Shown here: piece after piece, positions 46,197 to 55,165 of the stretch
Layout of the letters: each line of letters begins with the position of its first letter
Position numbering within the stretch: the stretch's first letter is position 1
Origin: VRUE01 sp963770315
GTDB lineage: Bacteria; Actinomycetota; Thermoleophilia; Solirubrobacterales; 70-9
Reading direction: 5' to 3'
DNA: 64,000 bases
Assembly (NCBI GenBank): GCA_963770315.1
Contig: CAVYPC010000002.1
Coordinates: 62,001 to 126,000 of the forward strand
Program-made: the position numbers and the translations under genes
The notes under the pieces: generated by a model
The model's input: only the letters and a program-made list of their open reading frames with translations
The model's database searches: none
Told to the model about the DNA's origin: nothing

Positions 46197-47272
46197 TCGA
46201 GGCTGGTCACCGGCTCCACGCCGGCGGGGATCGGATCGTCGCCGTTGCGCGAGGGCAGGAAGTCCTGGCTGTCGGGGCGCGGCTCGCCGCGACGATCGGC
46301 TGCGAAGCACTCCTCCTCGTAGGCGAGGCGCTGCTCCAGCTGCTCGCGATGGTGCTGCTCGGGGTAGATCCGGGCGTTCGAGCGTTCGGTGGGGGCCTCT
46401 CCGACCTGTTTCGCGAAGCGGAGCTGTGAAGTGGGCTTACCGGTGCGATCGGCGTAGTCGCGAAGGGTCTTCAGGTTCGGGAACACTCCCTGGTCGTCGG
46501 GCTCGCCGTCGAGTCGCTGCCGGCAGATGCGGTGGTACTTGGGGTCGAGCTCGGCGCCGATGTAGTGCCTATCCAGATCGCGCGCGACGACGGCCACCGT
46601 GCCGGCCCCCATGTAGGGGTCCAGGACGACGTCGCCGGCTTCCGTCGTGGCCAGGACGATCCTCGCCACGAGATCCTCGGGGAACTGGCAGGGATGGATC
46701 GTCTGCTCCTCGTGGTTGTGCTTGACGTTGCGGAACAGCCAGATATCGCCCGGGTTCTTGCCGTCGGGATGGCAGGTCAGCTTCCCCTTGCTCTCGCCCT
46801 TCCAGCCCTTCTTGTTCTGATACTTCTGGGGCACGCGGATGGCGTCGAGATCGAAGACGTAGTTGTCGCTCTTGGTGAACCAGAGGATGGTCTCGTGGCG
46901 GGCCGAGAACTTGCGGCGCCCATGGAGGCCGTGCTGCCTGACCCAGGCGATCCGGTTGCGCGGGATCAGGCCGAGATCCTCGAGGATGGGGAAGAAGCGA
47001 ACGTCGAGCGGGATCAGCGCTCCCCGGTTCGAGTAGGCGCCGACTTGCCAGAAGATGGAGCCCTTGTCCGACATCACCCGGGCGCACTCCGCGAGGACCA
47101 GCTTCTGCTCCTCCAGGTACGCGGTCAACTCGCGCCGGTCCTCGTACTCCTTGCCGAGGTTGTACGGGGGCGATGAGACGATCGAGTCGACGCTTTCATC
47201 GGGCAGGCTGCGCAGCAGGTCGAGGCAGTCGCCGAGCAGGACATCGTCCAGTTGCAGACCGTCTGCAGGCAT
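46193..47272 (-). CDS. DNA methyltransferase of the BglII-like system
   Basis: A 359-residue beta-class DNA methyltransferase. Motif IV is SSPPYNLGKEY (SPPY, as in N4-cytosine enzymes), motif I in the C-terminal half is VVLDPYMGAGTVAVVA, and the target region includes HGLHGRRKFSARHETILWFT and WLFRNVKHNHEEQTIHPCQF. Its size and these segments fit M.BglII (about 360 residues). It should protect the cognate nuclease site. Tail-to-tail with the nuclease gene, so it can be made independently. Confidence 0.87.
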   Translation of the reverse strand: MPADGLQLDDVLLGDCLDLLRSLPDESVDSIVSSPPYNLGKEYEDRRELTAYLEEQKLVLAECARVMSDKGSIFWQVGAYSNRGALIPLDVRFFPILEDLGLIPRNRIAWVRQHGLHGRRKFSARHETILWFTKSDNYVFDLDAIRVPQKYQNKKGWKGESKGKLTCHPDGKNPGDIWLFRNVKHNHEEQTIHPCQFPEDLVARIVLATTEAGDVVLDPYMGAGTVAVVARDLDRHYIGAELDPKYHRICRQRLDGEPDDQGVFPNLKTLRDYADRTGKPTSQLRFAKQVGEAPTERSNARIYPEQHHREQLEQRLAYEEECFAADRRGEPRPDSQDFLPSRNGDDPIPAGVEPVTSLD

Positions 47273-47309
47273 CGAGCGACTCTACTGAGGCGCGCCGATG
47301 TAACTCGAG

Positions 47310-47906
47310 CTAGAGATCGAGCCAGATGCCCTTTGGGCCTAGGTTGCGGATCGGCGTGCCGCCGACCTCGCTCTGGCAGCCCCAGGACTCGTGGATGTGG
47401 CCGCAGACCGCCAGGCGGGGGCGCTTCTCTTCAATCGCCTGGAGCAGCGCCCCGCTGCCGAAGTGGTCGCCGCTGCCGTTCGAGTCGCAATGCCCCTGCG
47501 GCGGCGAGTGGAGGACGAGGACCGCGCCCTGCGGGCAGGGGGCGAGCCGCTCGGCTGCGGCCTCCTCGTCGAGGTCGAAGCTCCAGTCCCAGGGCGTGGC
47601 GGGGATGCCGGCGCCGAGGCCGTAGAACTCCGCCCCCTCGATCGTCGCACCGGTGCCGTGCAGGACGGTCGCGGCGCTCCAGCCGGATGCCGCCTCGCGC
47701 AGGGCGTCCTCGGTCTCGTTGTTGCCGGGGACGAGCACGGTCGGCGTCTCGATCGCGGCCAGGGCGTCGATCGTCTCCTCCAAGCCCTCGTGGATCGAGG
47801 CGAAGTCGCCGGCCCCGATCACAACGTCGGCCTCGGCCGACATCTCGGCCAGCTCGGCGGCCCGGCCCAGGTCCCGGTGCAGATCGCTGAAGGCGAGAAG
47901 CTTCAC
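47310..47906 (-). CDS. Metallophosphoesterase
   Basis: A 198-residue calcineurin-like phosphoesterase. Motifs: FSDLHRD (D-x-H), GAGDFAS (G-D), VPGNNET (G-N-N/H), LHSPPQGH and CGHIHES (G-H-x-H). The standard GNHE appears as GNNE, a known variant. Cytosolic. It may hydrolyse phosphodiesters such as cyclic nucleotides or act as a general phosphatase. It lies 11 bases upstream of nothing shared with the next gene, which is also leftward and may be co-transcribed ahead of it. Confidence 0.85.
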   Translation of the reverse strand: MKLLAFSDLHRDLGRAAELAEMSAEADVVIGAGDFASIHEGLEETIDALAAIETPTVLVPGNNETEDALREAASGWSAATVLHGTGATIEGAEFYGLGAGIPATPWDWSFDLDEEAAAERLAPCPQGAVLVLHSPPQGHCDSNGSGDHFGSGALLQAIEEKRPRLAVCGHIHESWGCQSEVGGTPIRNLGPKGIWLDL

Positions 47907-47917
47907 GCTTGCGAAAG

Positions 47918-49876
47918 CTACCGCGCCGGCTCGGGTGCCGCTTCGCCTCCCGGCTTACGGCGGGAAAGCCGTTCGCGCCAGCGTTTCGCCGGCGCCTCTT
48001 CGGCCTCGGCCTGGAGGTCGAAGTAGAGCAGGGTTCGGCCGATCGCTATATACGGCACGAGCAGGGCGAAGACGAGGGCGCCGATCGCGTTGATCAGGAT
48101 CAGCGAGATGTCGGCGAAGACCAGCGCGAAGCCCAGCACGGGGCCGGTGACGATGCCGATCAGCCAGAAGACGGCGGCGACGCGCAGCGTGTACCACCAG
48201 CGGCCGCGAACCAGCTCAGAGCTGCCACGGAAGGCCTTGCGCACCGTCTTGTCCTCGAAGAGGATCTGCTGCTGGAGGAAGAGCCAGCCGACGTACTTCC
48301 AGGCGGCGAAGGGAATGCCGACGACCGTGATCAGCATCCCGAACAGTGCCAGCGTCGCCAGCAGCTGCGCGCCGACCACGCGACCGAAGCGGCTCCACAT
48401 GCCGCGGAAGGACGCGACGAAGCTCGCCTCGCCCGTCTCGCTGATCTGCCGCACGGCCGCGATCACAACGGCGGCGATGATCGCCGAGGCGATCGGGCCG
48501 CCGACACCGCTGATGATGTCGCCGAGGGCGCTGTGCAGGCCGGAGTGCCCGACCCTGTCGTCGAGCCGCCGGCCGGTGTCGCCGGTGAGCAACCGGGTCA
48601 ACAGGTCGAAGCCGCCGATGATCGGGATCGCGGCCAGACCGATCGGGGCGAAGACACGCCAGTGGCGCCGGTAGAGGCCGGCCGAGGCAAGCAGCAGCTG
48701 GCCGAAGGCGCGGCTGCGACGCAGGTCGCCGAGGTGGAGCGGCCACCAGCGCGTGCGCCAGGCGATCAGCCCGATCAGCAGCAGCACCACGATCGGCACC
48801 AGCATCAACACCCAGGGCGAGTCCTGAGTGTGGTTGAGGAAGGAGGTGACGGAGGCGACGGCGCCGCAGAAGGACTTCGTCACCGTCGGCCCGAGCACGG
48901 CGCCGCCCGGCAGGTGTGGGCTGGTCGAGCGGATTTCTTCCATCCAGGTCATCGGCTCGAGCCAGCGGGTCTTGGTCTGCGCGCCGGTCGGCCCGTTGTT
49001 GAAGCTCTTCTCCCACTGGCCCCAGCGGCCTTCGTAGGTGAGCCAGGCAAAGCGACCGCGCGGACCGGGGTGGGTCGGCACCTGGATCGAGTGGACGACG
49101 AGCCGGCGCAGCGGGGAGCTGGTGTCGTCGCAGCCGACACCGGAGCCCTTGCGGCCGTTCTGGATGTAGACCGCCGGTTCGTAGAAGGTCGCGTGCGAGC
49201 CTGCCGCCGGGTAGACGACAGGGTGCGTGCCTTCCTTCTCGACCTTGCCGTCGCCCCAGTCGGCCTTCTCGCCGCCGCCGTGCTGGAAGAGACCGACTTC
49301 GCTGGGACCTTCGCGCAGCGCCTGAGCGGGACCGGAGGCTTCAAAGACGACCTGCATCCCCTCCCAGTCGCCCTCGTGCAGATCGTTGAACTGGTTGAAG
49401 TACCAGAAGAACCAGTACTGGATGGCGAGCCCCGGGCGTCCTTTCTGCCGCGCGACGTGGGCGTAGGTGACCGCGGGCGCCTGGCCTTCCCGTTTCAGCT
49501 TGGCGAAGTCTTTGGCGTAGTCGCAGGTGTCCCCGAGCGGGTCGGCCGGCAGGTTGAGGTGGAACCGTTCGCCGAGCCCGGCGATGTCGGCGGCCGTCGG
49601 GGCGCGTTTGACGAGCGTTTCGTCGCCGCTCTGGTCGGCTTCGGTCAGCGTCACCTTGGGATTGCCGAGAACCGTGTTGACCGTCGTCGGCTCGTACTGC
49701 TCGCCGCTGGTGTCGCAGATTTCGTCGCCTTCGCGCAGCATCAGCCGCGGCGTGTAGTCCTCGATCAGCTGCTGCACTGCGGACTCGCCGCCCCCGCCTG
49801 CCGCATTGGCGCCGACGGGGGAGGCCAAGCAGAGCAAGGCGACCGTCGCGGACGCGAGTGCCAGGCAGCGACCCAT
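47918..49876 (-). CDS. Exported Vps62-like protein fused to a membrane domain
   Basis: A 652-residue protein. A signal peptide (CLALASATVALLCLASPVGANA) leads to an exported domain of ~330 residues with IQYWFFWYFNQFNDLHEGDW and GSHATFYEPAVYIQNG, typical of Vps62-related bacterial domains. A helix near residue 365 (VLMLVPIVVLLLIGLIAW) then anchors a C-terminal region with about five further membrane segments and charged loops. Start 49876 is taken because it opens the signal peptide. Role unknown; the exported part may bind envelope polymers or lipids. Confidence 0.72.
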   Translation of the reverse strand: MGRCLALASATVALLCLASPVGANAAGGGGESAVQQLIEDYTPRLMLREGDEICDTSGEQYEPTTVNTVLGNPKVTLTEADQSGDETLVKRAPTAADIAGLGERFHLNLPADPLGDTCDYAKDFAKLKREGQAPAVTYAHVARQKGRPGLAIQYWFFWYFNQFNDLHEGDWEGMQVVFEASGPAQALREGPSEVGLFQHGGGEKADWGDGKVEKEGTHPVVYPAAGSHATFYEPAVYIQNGRKGSGVGCDDTSSPLRRLVVHSIQVPTHPGPRGRFAWLTYEGRWGQWEKSFNNGPTGAQTKTRWLEPMTWMEEIRSTSPHLPGGAVLGPTVTKSFCGAVASVTSFLNHTQDSPWVLMLVPIVVLLLIGLIAWRTRWWPLHLGDLRRSRAFGQLLLASAGLYRRHWRVFAPIGLAAIPIIGGFDLLTRLLTGDTGRRLDDRVGHSGLHSALGDIISGVGGPIASAIIAAVVIAAVRQISETGEASFVASFRGMWSRFGRVVGAQLLATLALFGMLITVVGIPFAAWKYVGWLFLQQQILFEDKTVRKAFRGSSELVRGRWWYTLRVAAVFWLIGIVTGPVLGFALVFADISLILINAIGALVFALLVPYIAIGRTLLYFDLQAEAEEAPAKRWRERLSRRKPGGEAAPEPAR

Positions 49877-49898
49877 CGCTGCCAACGTACCAGCGGGG

Positions 49899-50105
49899 TT
49901 AGAGGCTCGCCGTGCTTTCCTCGGCGTCGAGGTCAGGGGCGCCGCCGTGTTCGGCGAGGGCGCTTTCGCTGCCACTGCCGGCCTGGCTCACCGAGTCGGC
50001 GATCTGGTTGGCCTGGGACTTGGGCAGCCCCTGGGCCCCCAGCGTCGACTCCAGGTTCGCCTTGCCTGCCGCCGTCGCCCCTGTCCATGTCGTGGCGTTT
50101 GCCAT
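49899..50105 (-). CDS. Small hypothetical protein
   Basis: A 68-residue protein: TTWTGATAAGKANLESTLGA, LPKSQANQIADSVSQAGSGS and an acidic tail DLDAEESTASL. The middle resembles periplasmic loops of DHA2-type MFS proteins, so it may be a fragment rather than an independent gene. No ribosome-binding site is obvious. Divergent from the next small membrane protein by 27 bases. Confidence 0.4.
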   Translation of the reverse strand: MANATTWTGATAAGKANLESTLGAQGLPKSQANQIADSVSQAGSGSESALAEHGGAPDLDAEESTASL

Positions 50106-50132
50106 CCCCGTCCGATAACCTCGCCCGCGCTC

Positions 50133-50306
50133 ATGCCCGACGTCTTCTGGATCGGCTTTGGAATCTCCGCTTTCTGCGTGCTCGTCGGCCTCGTCGCCGG
50201 CGCCAAATCGAGCACCACGCAGACGCTGACCGGCCTCGCGATCGGCGCCTACATCGGCCTCATGGCCGGCTTCCCGCTGCTCGCAATCGGCCTCGCGACC
50301 AGCTAG
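50133..50306 (+). CDS. Small two-helix membrane protein
   Basis: A 57-residue protein with two hydrophobic segments: VFWIGFGISAFCVLVGLVAG (3-22) and about 33-54 (TGLAIGAYIGLMAGFPLLAI). A short polar loop (AKSSTTQT) joins them. ATG start. Function unknown; such proteins often modify a larger membrane partner. It precedes the aldo/keto reductase by 84 bases. Confidence 0.55.
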   Translation: MPDVFWIGFGISAFCVLVGLVAGAKSSTTQTLTGLAIGAYIGLMAGFPLLAIGLATS

Positions 50307-50390
50307 CACCGCCTCCAGGAATAATCGTTCCCCCTCCCGGGTAGCCGCCCTTTGCGGTTTTCCAGTCCAGCTACAGGAACGGAGCAGGAG

Positions 50391-51230
50391 ATGGCCCAGG
50401 CGACCTCTATTCCCGCGGTGACCTTGCACGATGGGGTCGAGATCCCCCAGCTCGGCTTCGGCGTCTTCCAGGTGCCCCCCGACGACACCCAGCAGGTGGT
50501 CGAGGAGGCGCTGCAGGTGGGCTATCGCCACTTCGACACCGCCGGCGCCTACCGCAACGAGCGTGGGGTGGGGGCCGCGATCGCCGCCTCCGGGATACCC
50601 CGCGACGAGCTCTTCGTCACCACCAAGCTCTGGAACTCCCAGCAGGGCTACGAGTCGACCCTGGGCGCCTTCGAGAAGAGCCTCGCCCGGCTGGGGTTCG
50701 AGTACGTCGATCTCTACCTGATCCACTGGCCGGTCCCGACCGAGGGTCGCGCCCTCGACACCTGGCGCGCCTTCGAACGGATCCACGGGGAGGGCCGCTC
50801 GCGCACGATCGGCGTTTCCAACTTCCGCGTCGAGGACTTGGAGATGCTGGAGCGGGAAGCGGAGATCCAGCCGACCGTCAACCAGATCGAGCTCCATCCC
50901 CACTTCCCCCAGGCAGAGCTGCGAGCCTGGCACCGCGAGCACCGCGTCGCGACCGAGGCCTGGAGCCCGCTTGCCCAGGGGGAGCTGCTCGTCAACGAGA
51001 CGATCGCCGCGGTTGCCGCCCGTCACGAGAGGACCCCGGCGCAGGCGATCCTGCGCTGGCACCTCCAGCTCGGCAACATCGTCATCCCCAAGTCCGTGAC
51101 TCCGGCGCGGATGCGGGAGAACTTCGAGCTCTTCGACTTCGAGCTGAGCGACGACGACATGACCGAGATCGCCGCCCTCGACGTCGGCCAGCGGATCGGC
51201 CCCGATCCCGCTAGTTTCGTGGCCCCATAG
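50391..51230 (+). CDS. Aldo/keto reductase
   Basis: A 279-residue AKR. Catalytic tetrad: Asp and Tyr in HFDTAGAYRNE, Lys in VTTKLWNSQQ, His in LYLIHWP. NADPH contacts in NIVIPKSVTPARMRENFELF. Length and the GVSNF and NQIELHP segments match 2,5-diketo-gluconate reductase-type enzymes. ATG 50391 follows GGAGCAGGAG. It reduces aldehydes or sugars with NADPH. The next membrane gene begins at its stop. Confidence 0.92.
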   Translation: MAQATSIPAVTLHDGVEIPQLGFGVFQVPPDDTQQVVEEALQVGYRHFDTAGAYRNERGVGAAIAASGIPRDELFVTTKLWNSQQGYESTLGAFEKSLARLGFEYVDLYLIHWPVPTEGRALDTWRAFERIHGEGRSRTIGVSNFRVEDLEMLEREAEIQPTVNQIELHPHFPQAELRAWHREHRVATEAWSPLAQGELLVNETIAAVAARHERTPAQAILRWHLQLGNIVIPKSVTPARMRENFELFDFELSDDDMTEIAALDVGQRIGPDPASFVAP

Positions 51231-51232
51231 AC

Positions 51233-51898
51233 CTGCGACTTATCAATGCGGTCGCCGCGACCGCTTTCGTTGTCGGCGGCTCGCTGTTTGCGATCGGCGC
51301 GGCGCTGGCACAGATGGGTGCCCCGCCGACCCTGTACCTGTCGGTCTATCTGGTCGGCGGCGTCTTCTTCAGCACCGGCGGCTACGCCTCGGTGGTCCAG
51401 GTGGCCAACGAGCCCGAGCAGCCCGGTGGGCCGGCGCCGGACCGCTGGCGCTGGGTCTCGCGCGAGCCGAGCCGGCTGGCCTGGCTCAGCGCCGCGATCC
51501 TCTTCACCGGCACGCTGGTCTTCGCGATCAACCTCATCGACTCGCTCATCGAGGGTCTCGGCGCCGTCACCGAGGACCGGCTCGTCTGGTCGCCGGACAT
51601 CGTCGGCTGCCTCCTCTTCCTCATCTCCGGCCACCTGGCGATGGTCGGGATCGCCGGCGGCTGGGGGCGCTTCTGGCGCCGCCGCGACCTCGGCTGGTGG
51701 ATCGTCGCCGTCAACCAGCTCGGCTCGGTCCTCTTCATGGTCTCGGCGGTCGCCTCCTTCGTCCGCCCCTCCACGGGCGACGAGCTGGCGGTCGGCCTGG
51801 CCAACTGGGGCACCTTGACCGGCGCCCTCTGCTTCGCGATCGCCGGTGTGATGCAGGAGTTCGAGCACCCCGCCGGGCCGCGCCGCCGGCGCGCCTGA
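51233..51898 (+). CDS. Membrane protein with non-AUG start
   Basis: About 222 residues, five to six hydrophobic segments. The first ATG in frame (51314) falls after a clear helix (VAATAFVVGGSLFAIGAALA), so translation must begin upstream, yet the frame holds no ATG, GTG or TTG back to TAG 51212-51214. CTG 51233 or ATA 51227, which overlaps the reductase stop, are the candidates. Other features: LVGGVFFSTGGYASVVQ, SAAILFTGTLVFAINLIDSL, and a C-terminal ALCFAIAGVMQEFEHP. Family unknown. Likely coupled to the reductase. Confidence 0.7.
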   Translation: MRLINAVAATAFVVGGSLFAIGAALAQMGAPPTLYLSVYLVGGVFFSTGGYASVVQVANEPEQPGGPAPDRWRWVSREPSRLAWLSAAILFTGTLVFAINLIDSLIEGLGAVTEDRLVWSPDIVGCLLFLISGHLAMVGIAGGWGRFWRRRDLGWWIVAVNQLGSVLFMVSAVASFVRPSTGDELAVGLANWGTLTGALCFAIAGVMQEFEHPAGPRRRRA

Positions 51899-51927
51899 GG
51901 AGTTTTGCGAAGCCTTGGTCGCGGTGC

Positions 51928-53409
51928 TCAGGCGGCTATGGGCGTCGCTGCCTCGGCGCGGGCGGTGTAGTCGCCGAGGTCGAAACGGCCGAGGCGGCGC
52001 CGCAGCTCGAGGGTCGAGCCGGGGAACATCGTGCTGTTGCGGCCGTTCGCGTCGAGGTAGTAGCTCATGCAGCCCCCCGCGTTCCAGACCGTGCCGGCGA
52101 GGCGGGACTGGACCTCGGCGTTGAAGCGCTGCTGGGTCTCGGCGCGGACCTCGACGCTGGCCAGGGCGCGGCTGGACATCGCCCGCAGCGCCTCGACCAT
52201 GTAGCCGATCTGGGTCTCGGCGAGCAGGATCGCCGAGGAGTGGCCGTTGCCGATGTTGGGGCCGAGCAGGACGAAGAAGTTGGGGAAGCCGTGGACGGTG
52301 CTGCCGAGGTAGCCGGTCGGGCTTCCCTGCCAGGTCTGCTCGAGGCTGCGCCCCTCGCGGCCGCGGACGCGCGCGGCGATCGGCAGGTCGGTGATCGTGA
52401 AGCCGGTGCCGAGCACGATCGTGTCGGCGGCGCGCTCGACCCCGTCGGCGCCGACCACGCCGTGCGGCCGGATCTCCTCCACCGCGTGGGGGACGACGTC
52501 GACGTTCGGTTGGCTCAGCGCGCCGTACCACTCGTTGGAGAAGAGCAGCCGCTTGCAGCCGATCGTGTAGTCGGGGGTGAGGATGCGGCGCAGCTCCGGG
52601 TCGGGGACGGCGCGGCGCAGGTGACGGCGGCCGGCCGCCTGCAACGGCGCCAGCAGCCGTGGCCTGCGGTTGGCGATCCCGAGGATCTCGCTGGTGCCGT
52701 AGATCCCTCCGCGCATGGCGCGCTGGGTGGCGGGGTAGCGCCGGAAGATCGCCCGGGCGCGGGGCCCGAGCGGGCGGTCGGGCTTGGGCAGGACCCAGTG
52801 GGCGGTTCGCTGGAAGACAGTGAGCCGCTCGACCCGCGGTTGGATCGCCGGCACGAACTGGACCGCCGAGGCACCGCTGCCGATCGCCGCGACCCGAGCG
52901 CCCTCGAGCGGGTGCTCGTGGTCCCAACGCGAGGAGTGGAAGACCTTGCCGTCGAAGCTGTCGAGCCCGGGCAGCTCGGGGATGATGGGCTCGCTCCAGG
53001 GCCCCGTCGCCGAGACCAGCACCCGTGCCGCGTATTCGCCGGCGCTCGTCCGGATCAGCCAGCGCTGGCGCCCCTCGTCCCACTCGGCGGCGAGCACGTC
53101 GGCGCCGCAGCGGATCCGGTCGGCGACGCCGTGCCCCGTGGCCACGTCGAGCAGGTAGCGGCGGATCTCGGCCTGCGGCGCGAAGGCTCGGCTCCAGTCC
53201 GGTTTCGGCGCGAAGGAGTACGAGTAGAGCGCCGAGGGAACGTCGCAGGCACAGCCGGGGTAGGTGTTGTCGCGCCAGGTTCCGCCCGGCTCCGCGCCGC
53301 GCTCGAGCACGACAAAGTCCTCGATCCCGGCGCGCCGCATGTGGACCGCCGCGCCGATCCCCGACATCCCGGCGCCGACCACCGCGACCCTGACCTCCCG
53401 CTCGCTCAT
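51928..53409 (-). CDS. Flavin-containing monooxygenase (Baeyer-Villiger type)
   Basis: A 493-residue class B flavoprotein monooxygenase. FAD motif VAVVGAGMSGIGAAVHM, then FVVLERGAEPGGTWRDNTYP; the fingerprint-like region FDGKVFHSSRWDHEHPLEG; NADPH motif VAAIGSGASAVQFVPAI; and the ATG motif LGTGFTITDLP. It should oxygenate ketones or heteroatoms using NADPH and O2. It shares no operon with neighbours. Confidence 0.9.
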   Translation of the reverse strand: MSEREVRVAVVGAGMSGIGAAVHMRRAGIEDFVVLERGAEPGGTWRDNTYPGCACDVPSALYSYSFAPKPDWSRAFAPQAEIRRYLLDVATGHGVADRIRCGADVLAAEWDEGRQRWLIRTSAGEYAARVLVSATGPWSEPIIPELPGLDSFDGKVFHSSRWDHEHPLEGARVAAIGSGASAVQFVPAIQPRVERLTVFQRTAHWVLPKPDRPLGPRARAIFRRYPATQRAMRGGIYGTSEILGIANRRPRLLAPLQAAGRRHLRRAVPDPELRRILTPDYTIGCKRLLFSNEWYGALSQPNVDVVPHAVEEIRPHGVVGADGVERAADTIVLGTGFTITDLPIAARVRGREGRSLEQTWQGSPTGYLGSTVHGFPNFFVLLGPNIGNGHSSAILLAETQIGYMVEALRAMSSRALASVEVRAETQQRFNAEVQSRLAGTVWNAGGCMSYYLDANGRNSTMFPGSTLELRRRLGRFDLGDYTARAEAATPIAA

Positions 53410-53480
53410 GCCGGGGATTCTAGGCGGCGACTGGCCAGCTGGCCAAGAAGTCGCTCGTATCGTGCGAATCGACTCCTGGT

Positions 53481-54665
53481 TCAGGCCTCGGCCGTCTCGG
53501 GCCGCCGGACCTGGTGGCGACCCTCTCCGTAGCTGCGGGTCTCGTAGGCGATCATCGCCCAGATCAGGACGTTGGCCGTCGCCAGCGCGACGAGGGCCGG
53601 GACCTCGGTTGCCACCGGCACGAGGATCAGCAGGACGATTGCGAGCAGCAGCCGTTGGCGGTTGATCGTGTGGATGTGGCGGTAGCGGAAGGCGACGTGG
53701 CCGAGCAGGTAGATCGCCACGCCCCCGAGCAGGGCGAAGGCGGGCACGGTGTCGAGGTGCCCGCTGAAGTGCCCGATGGTCGTCTTCAAGCCGAGCGCGG
53801 CGAGGACGATCCCGGCCACCATCACCAGGTGCAGGTAGGAGTAGGAGTCGCGAGCCATCTCGTTCTGCGCCTTGCCCGGCTCGGCCTCGATCAGGCGGCG
53901 GCCGGCGACGATCGCGACGATGTCGAAGTAGGTCCACCACATCGCTGCGGTCAGCGCGACGCCGAGCACCGCGGCGGTTCCGATCCCGAGGCTGAGGCTG
54001 TGCGAGGCGCCGACGCCGATCGCGACGATCGACTCGCCGAGGGCGATGATCACGATCAACCCGTGGCGCTCGGCGAAGTGCTCGGGCATCAGCTTCCAGC
54101 CTTCGGAGCCGAAGAAGTAGGGGCCACCCATGTCGAGGAGTAAGGCGAGCGCCCACAATGCGCCCTGGGCGAGGCCGTCGAAGAGCGAGGCGGCGACCAG
54201 CAGCGCGACGGCGACCGCGCTGCTGACGGCGAGGCCGAGAACCGAGTGGCGCAGGCCGTCGTCCTCGGGGCTGGCGAGCATGAAAAGGGCGATGTGGGCA
54301 GTCCGCACCACGCCGTAGATCAGGGCGAAGGCGAGGGCCAGGTCGCCGAACGCGTCGGGCACGCAGAGCGAGACGAGCAGCAGTGCCGCCATCGCGCCGA
54401 ACATCACCAGCCGCACCGCCCCCTCCTCGGGGTCGAGGACGCTAGTCAGCCATGAGTAGCCGGTCCAGGCCCACCACAGCATCCCCAGCACGAGCAGGCC
54501 CTGGACCAGCCCCGACCAGGTCGGGTGGTGGGACATCAGCGCCGTGCACTGGGTGATCGCGAGGACGAAGACGAGATCGAAGAAGAGCTCCAGCGGGGTC
54601 ACCCGCTCGCCGTCGCGCAGCTGCGCGCCGAACCGGGACGATCGCGATTCCGCCGCGGATGCCAT
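53481..54665 (-). CDS. ltrA: LtrA family membrane protein
   Basis: A 394-residue protein with about eleven hydrophobic segments. The N-terminus has VTPLELFFDLVFVLAITQCT, the signature of low-temperature-requirement protein A, and the central EHFAERHGLIVIIALGESIV is the second conserved block. Role is not defined; the family is linked to growth at low temperature in Listeria. It lies between the flavin monooxygenase and the composite repeat. Confidence 0.88.
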   Translation of the reverse strand: MASAAESRSSRFGAQLRDGERVTPLELFFDLVFVLAITQCTALMSHHPTWSGLVQGLLVLGMLWWAWTGYSWLTSVLDPEEGAVRLVMFGAMAALLLVSLCVPDAFGDLALAFALIYGVVRTAHIALFMLASPEDDGLRHSVLGLAVSSAVAVALLVAASLFDGLAQGALWALALLLDMGGPYFFGSEGWKLMPEHFAERHGLIVIIALGESIVAIGVGASHSLSLGIGTAAVLGVALTAAMWWTYFDIVAIVAGRRLIEAEPGKAQNEMARDSYSYLHLVMVAGIVLAALGLKTTIGHFSGHLDTVPAFALLGGVAIYLLGHVAFRYRHIHTINRQRLLLAIVLLILVPVATEVPALVALATANVLIWAMIAYETRSYGEGRHQVRRPETAEA

Positions 54666-54700
54666 CGCGCCTATCTTGGCAAGCGCTGCCGGCCCCTCCT

Positions 54701-55152
54701 AGACGGTCGATCCACGACCCCGTAGCCAGACAGAGAAGCCTGGCCGGTCTGCGGTCGAATTGACACCCCAAGAGCCTTTCTCTTGGGGTGAACGATGGGC
54801 GCGGCCTACGGCCGCGCAATCACCAGATTGCATAGGCCGCTTCGCGACATTCGCCCGCAGACCGGCCAGGCTTCTCTGTCTCGACACGTCCCCGAAATAG
54901 CCAGGGGCTGCAAGTGCGGTTCTCAAGGTCGAGGAAGCTTCAAGCCGAGGCGACGCCTCGGGGGCAGAGCCCTACGAAGCTCGGTGTGCTTCGTAGGGAT
55001 GGCGGGTGCGCCTCTGCGGGAATGTCGCGAAGCGGCCTATGCAATCTGGTACCTGCGCGGCGAAGCCGCGCACCAGATTCACCCCAGCGCGCAGCGCTGG
55101 GGTGTCAATTCCTGCAGAGGCGCACCCGCCATCCCCACTTAGGCCGCCGAGA
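54701..55152. repeat. Composite palindromic repeat, copy 1
   Basis: A 450-base noncoding block of nested palindromes. Unit 1: 27-base perfect arms at 54728-54754 and 54855-54881. Unit 2: 22-base perfect arms at 54996-55017 and 55114-55135. Between the units are an 11-base-arm hairpin (54970-54980/54988-54998) and CCGAGGCGACGCCTCGG (54945-54961). Each unit encloses the same ~95-base core in opposite orientation: CCCCA..TGGGG hairpin, GCGCGGC..GCCGCGC hairpin and CAGATTGCATAGGCCGCTTC. A second copy is at 61138. No coding frame is credible. Confidence 0.85.
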
Positions 55153-55165
55153 GAGGGGTCAATCT

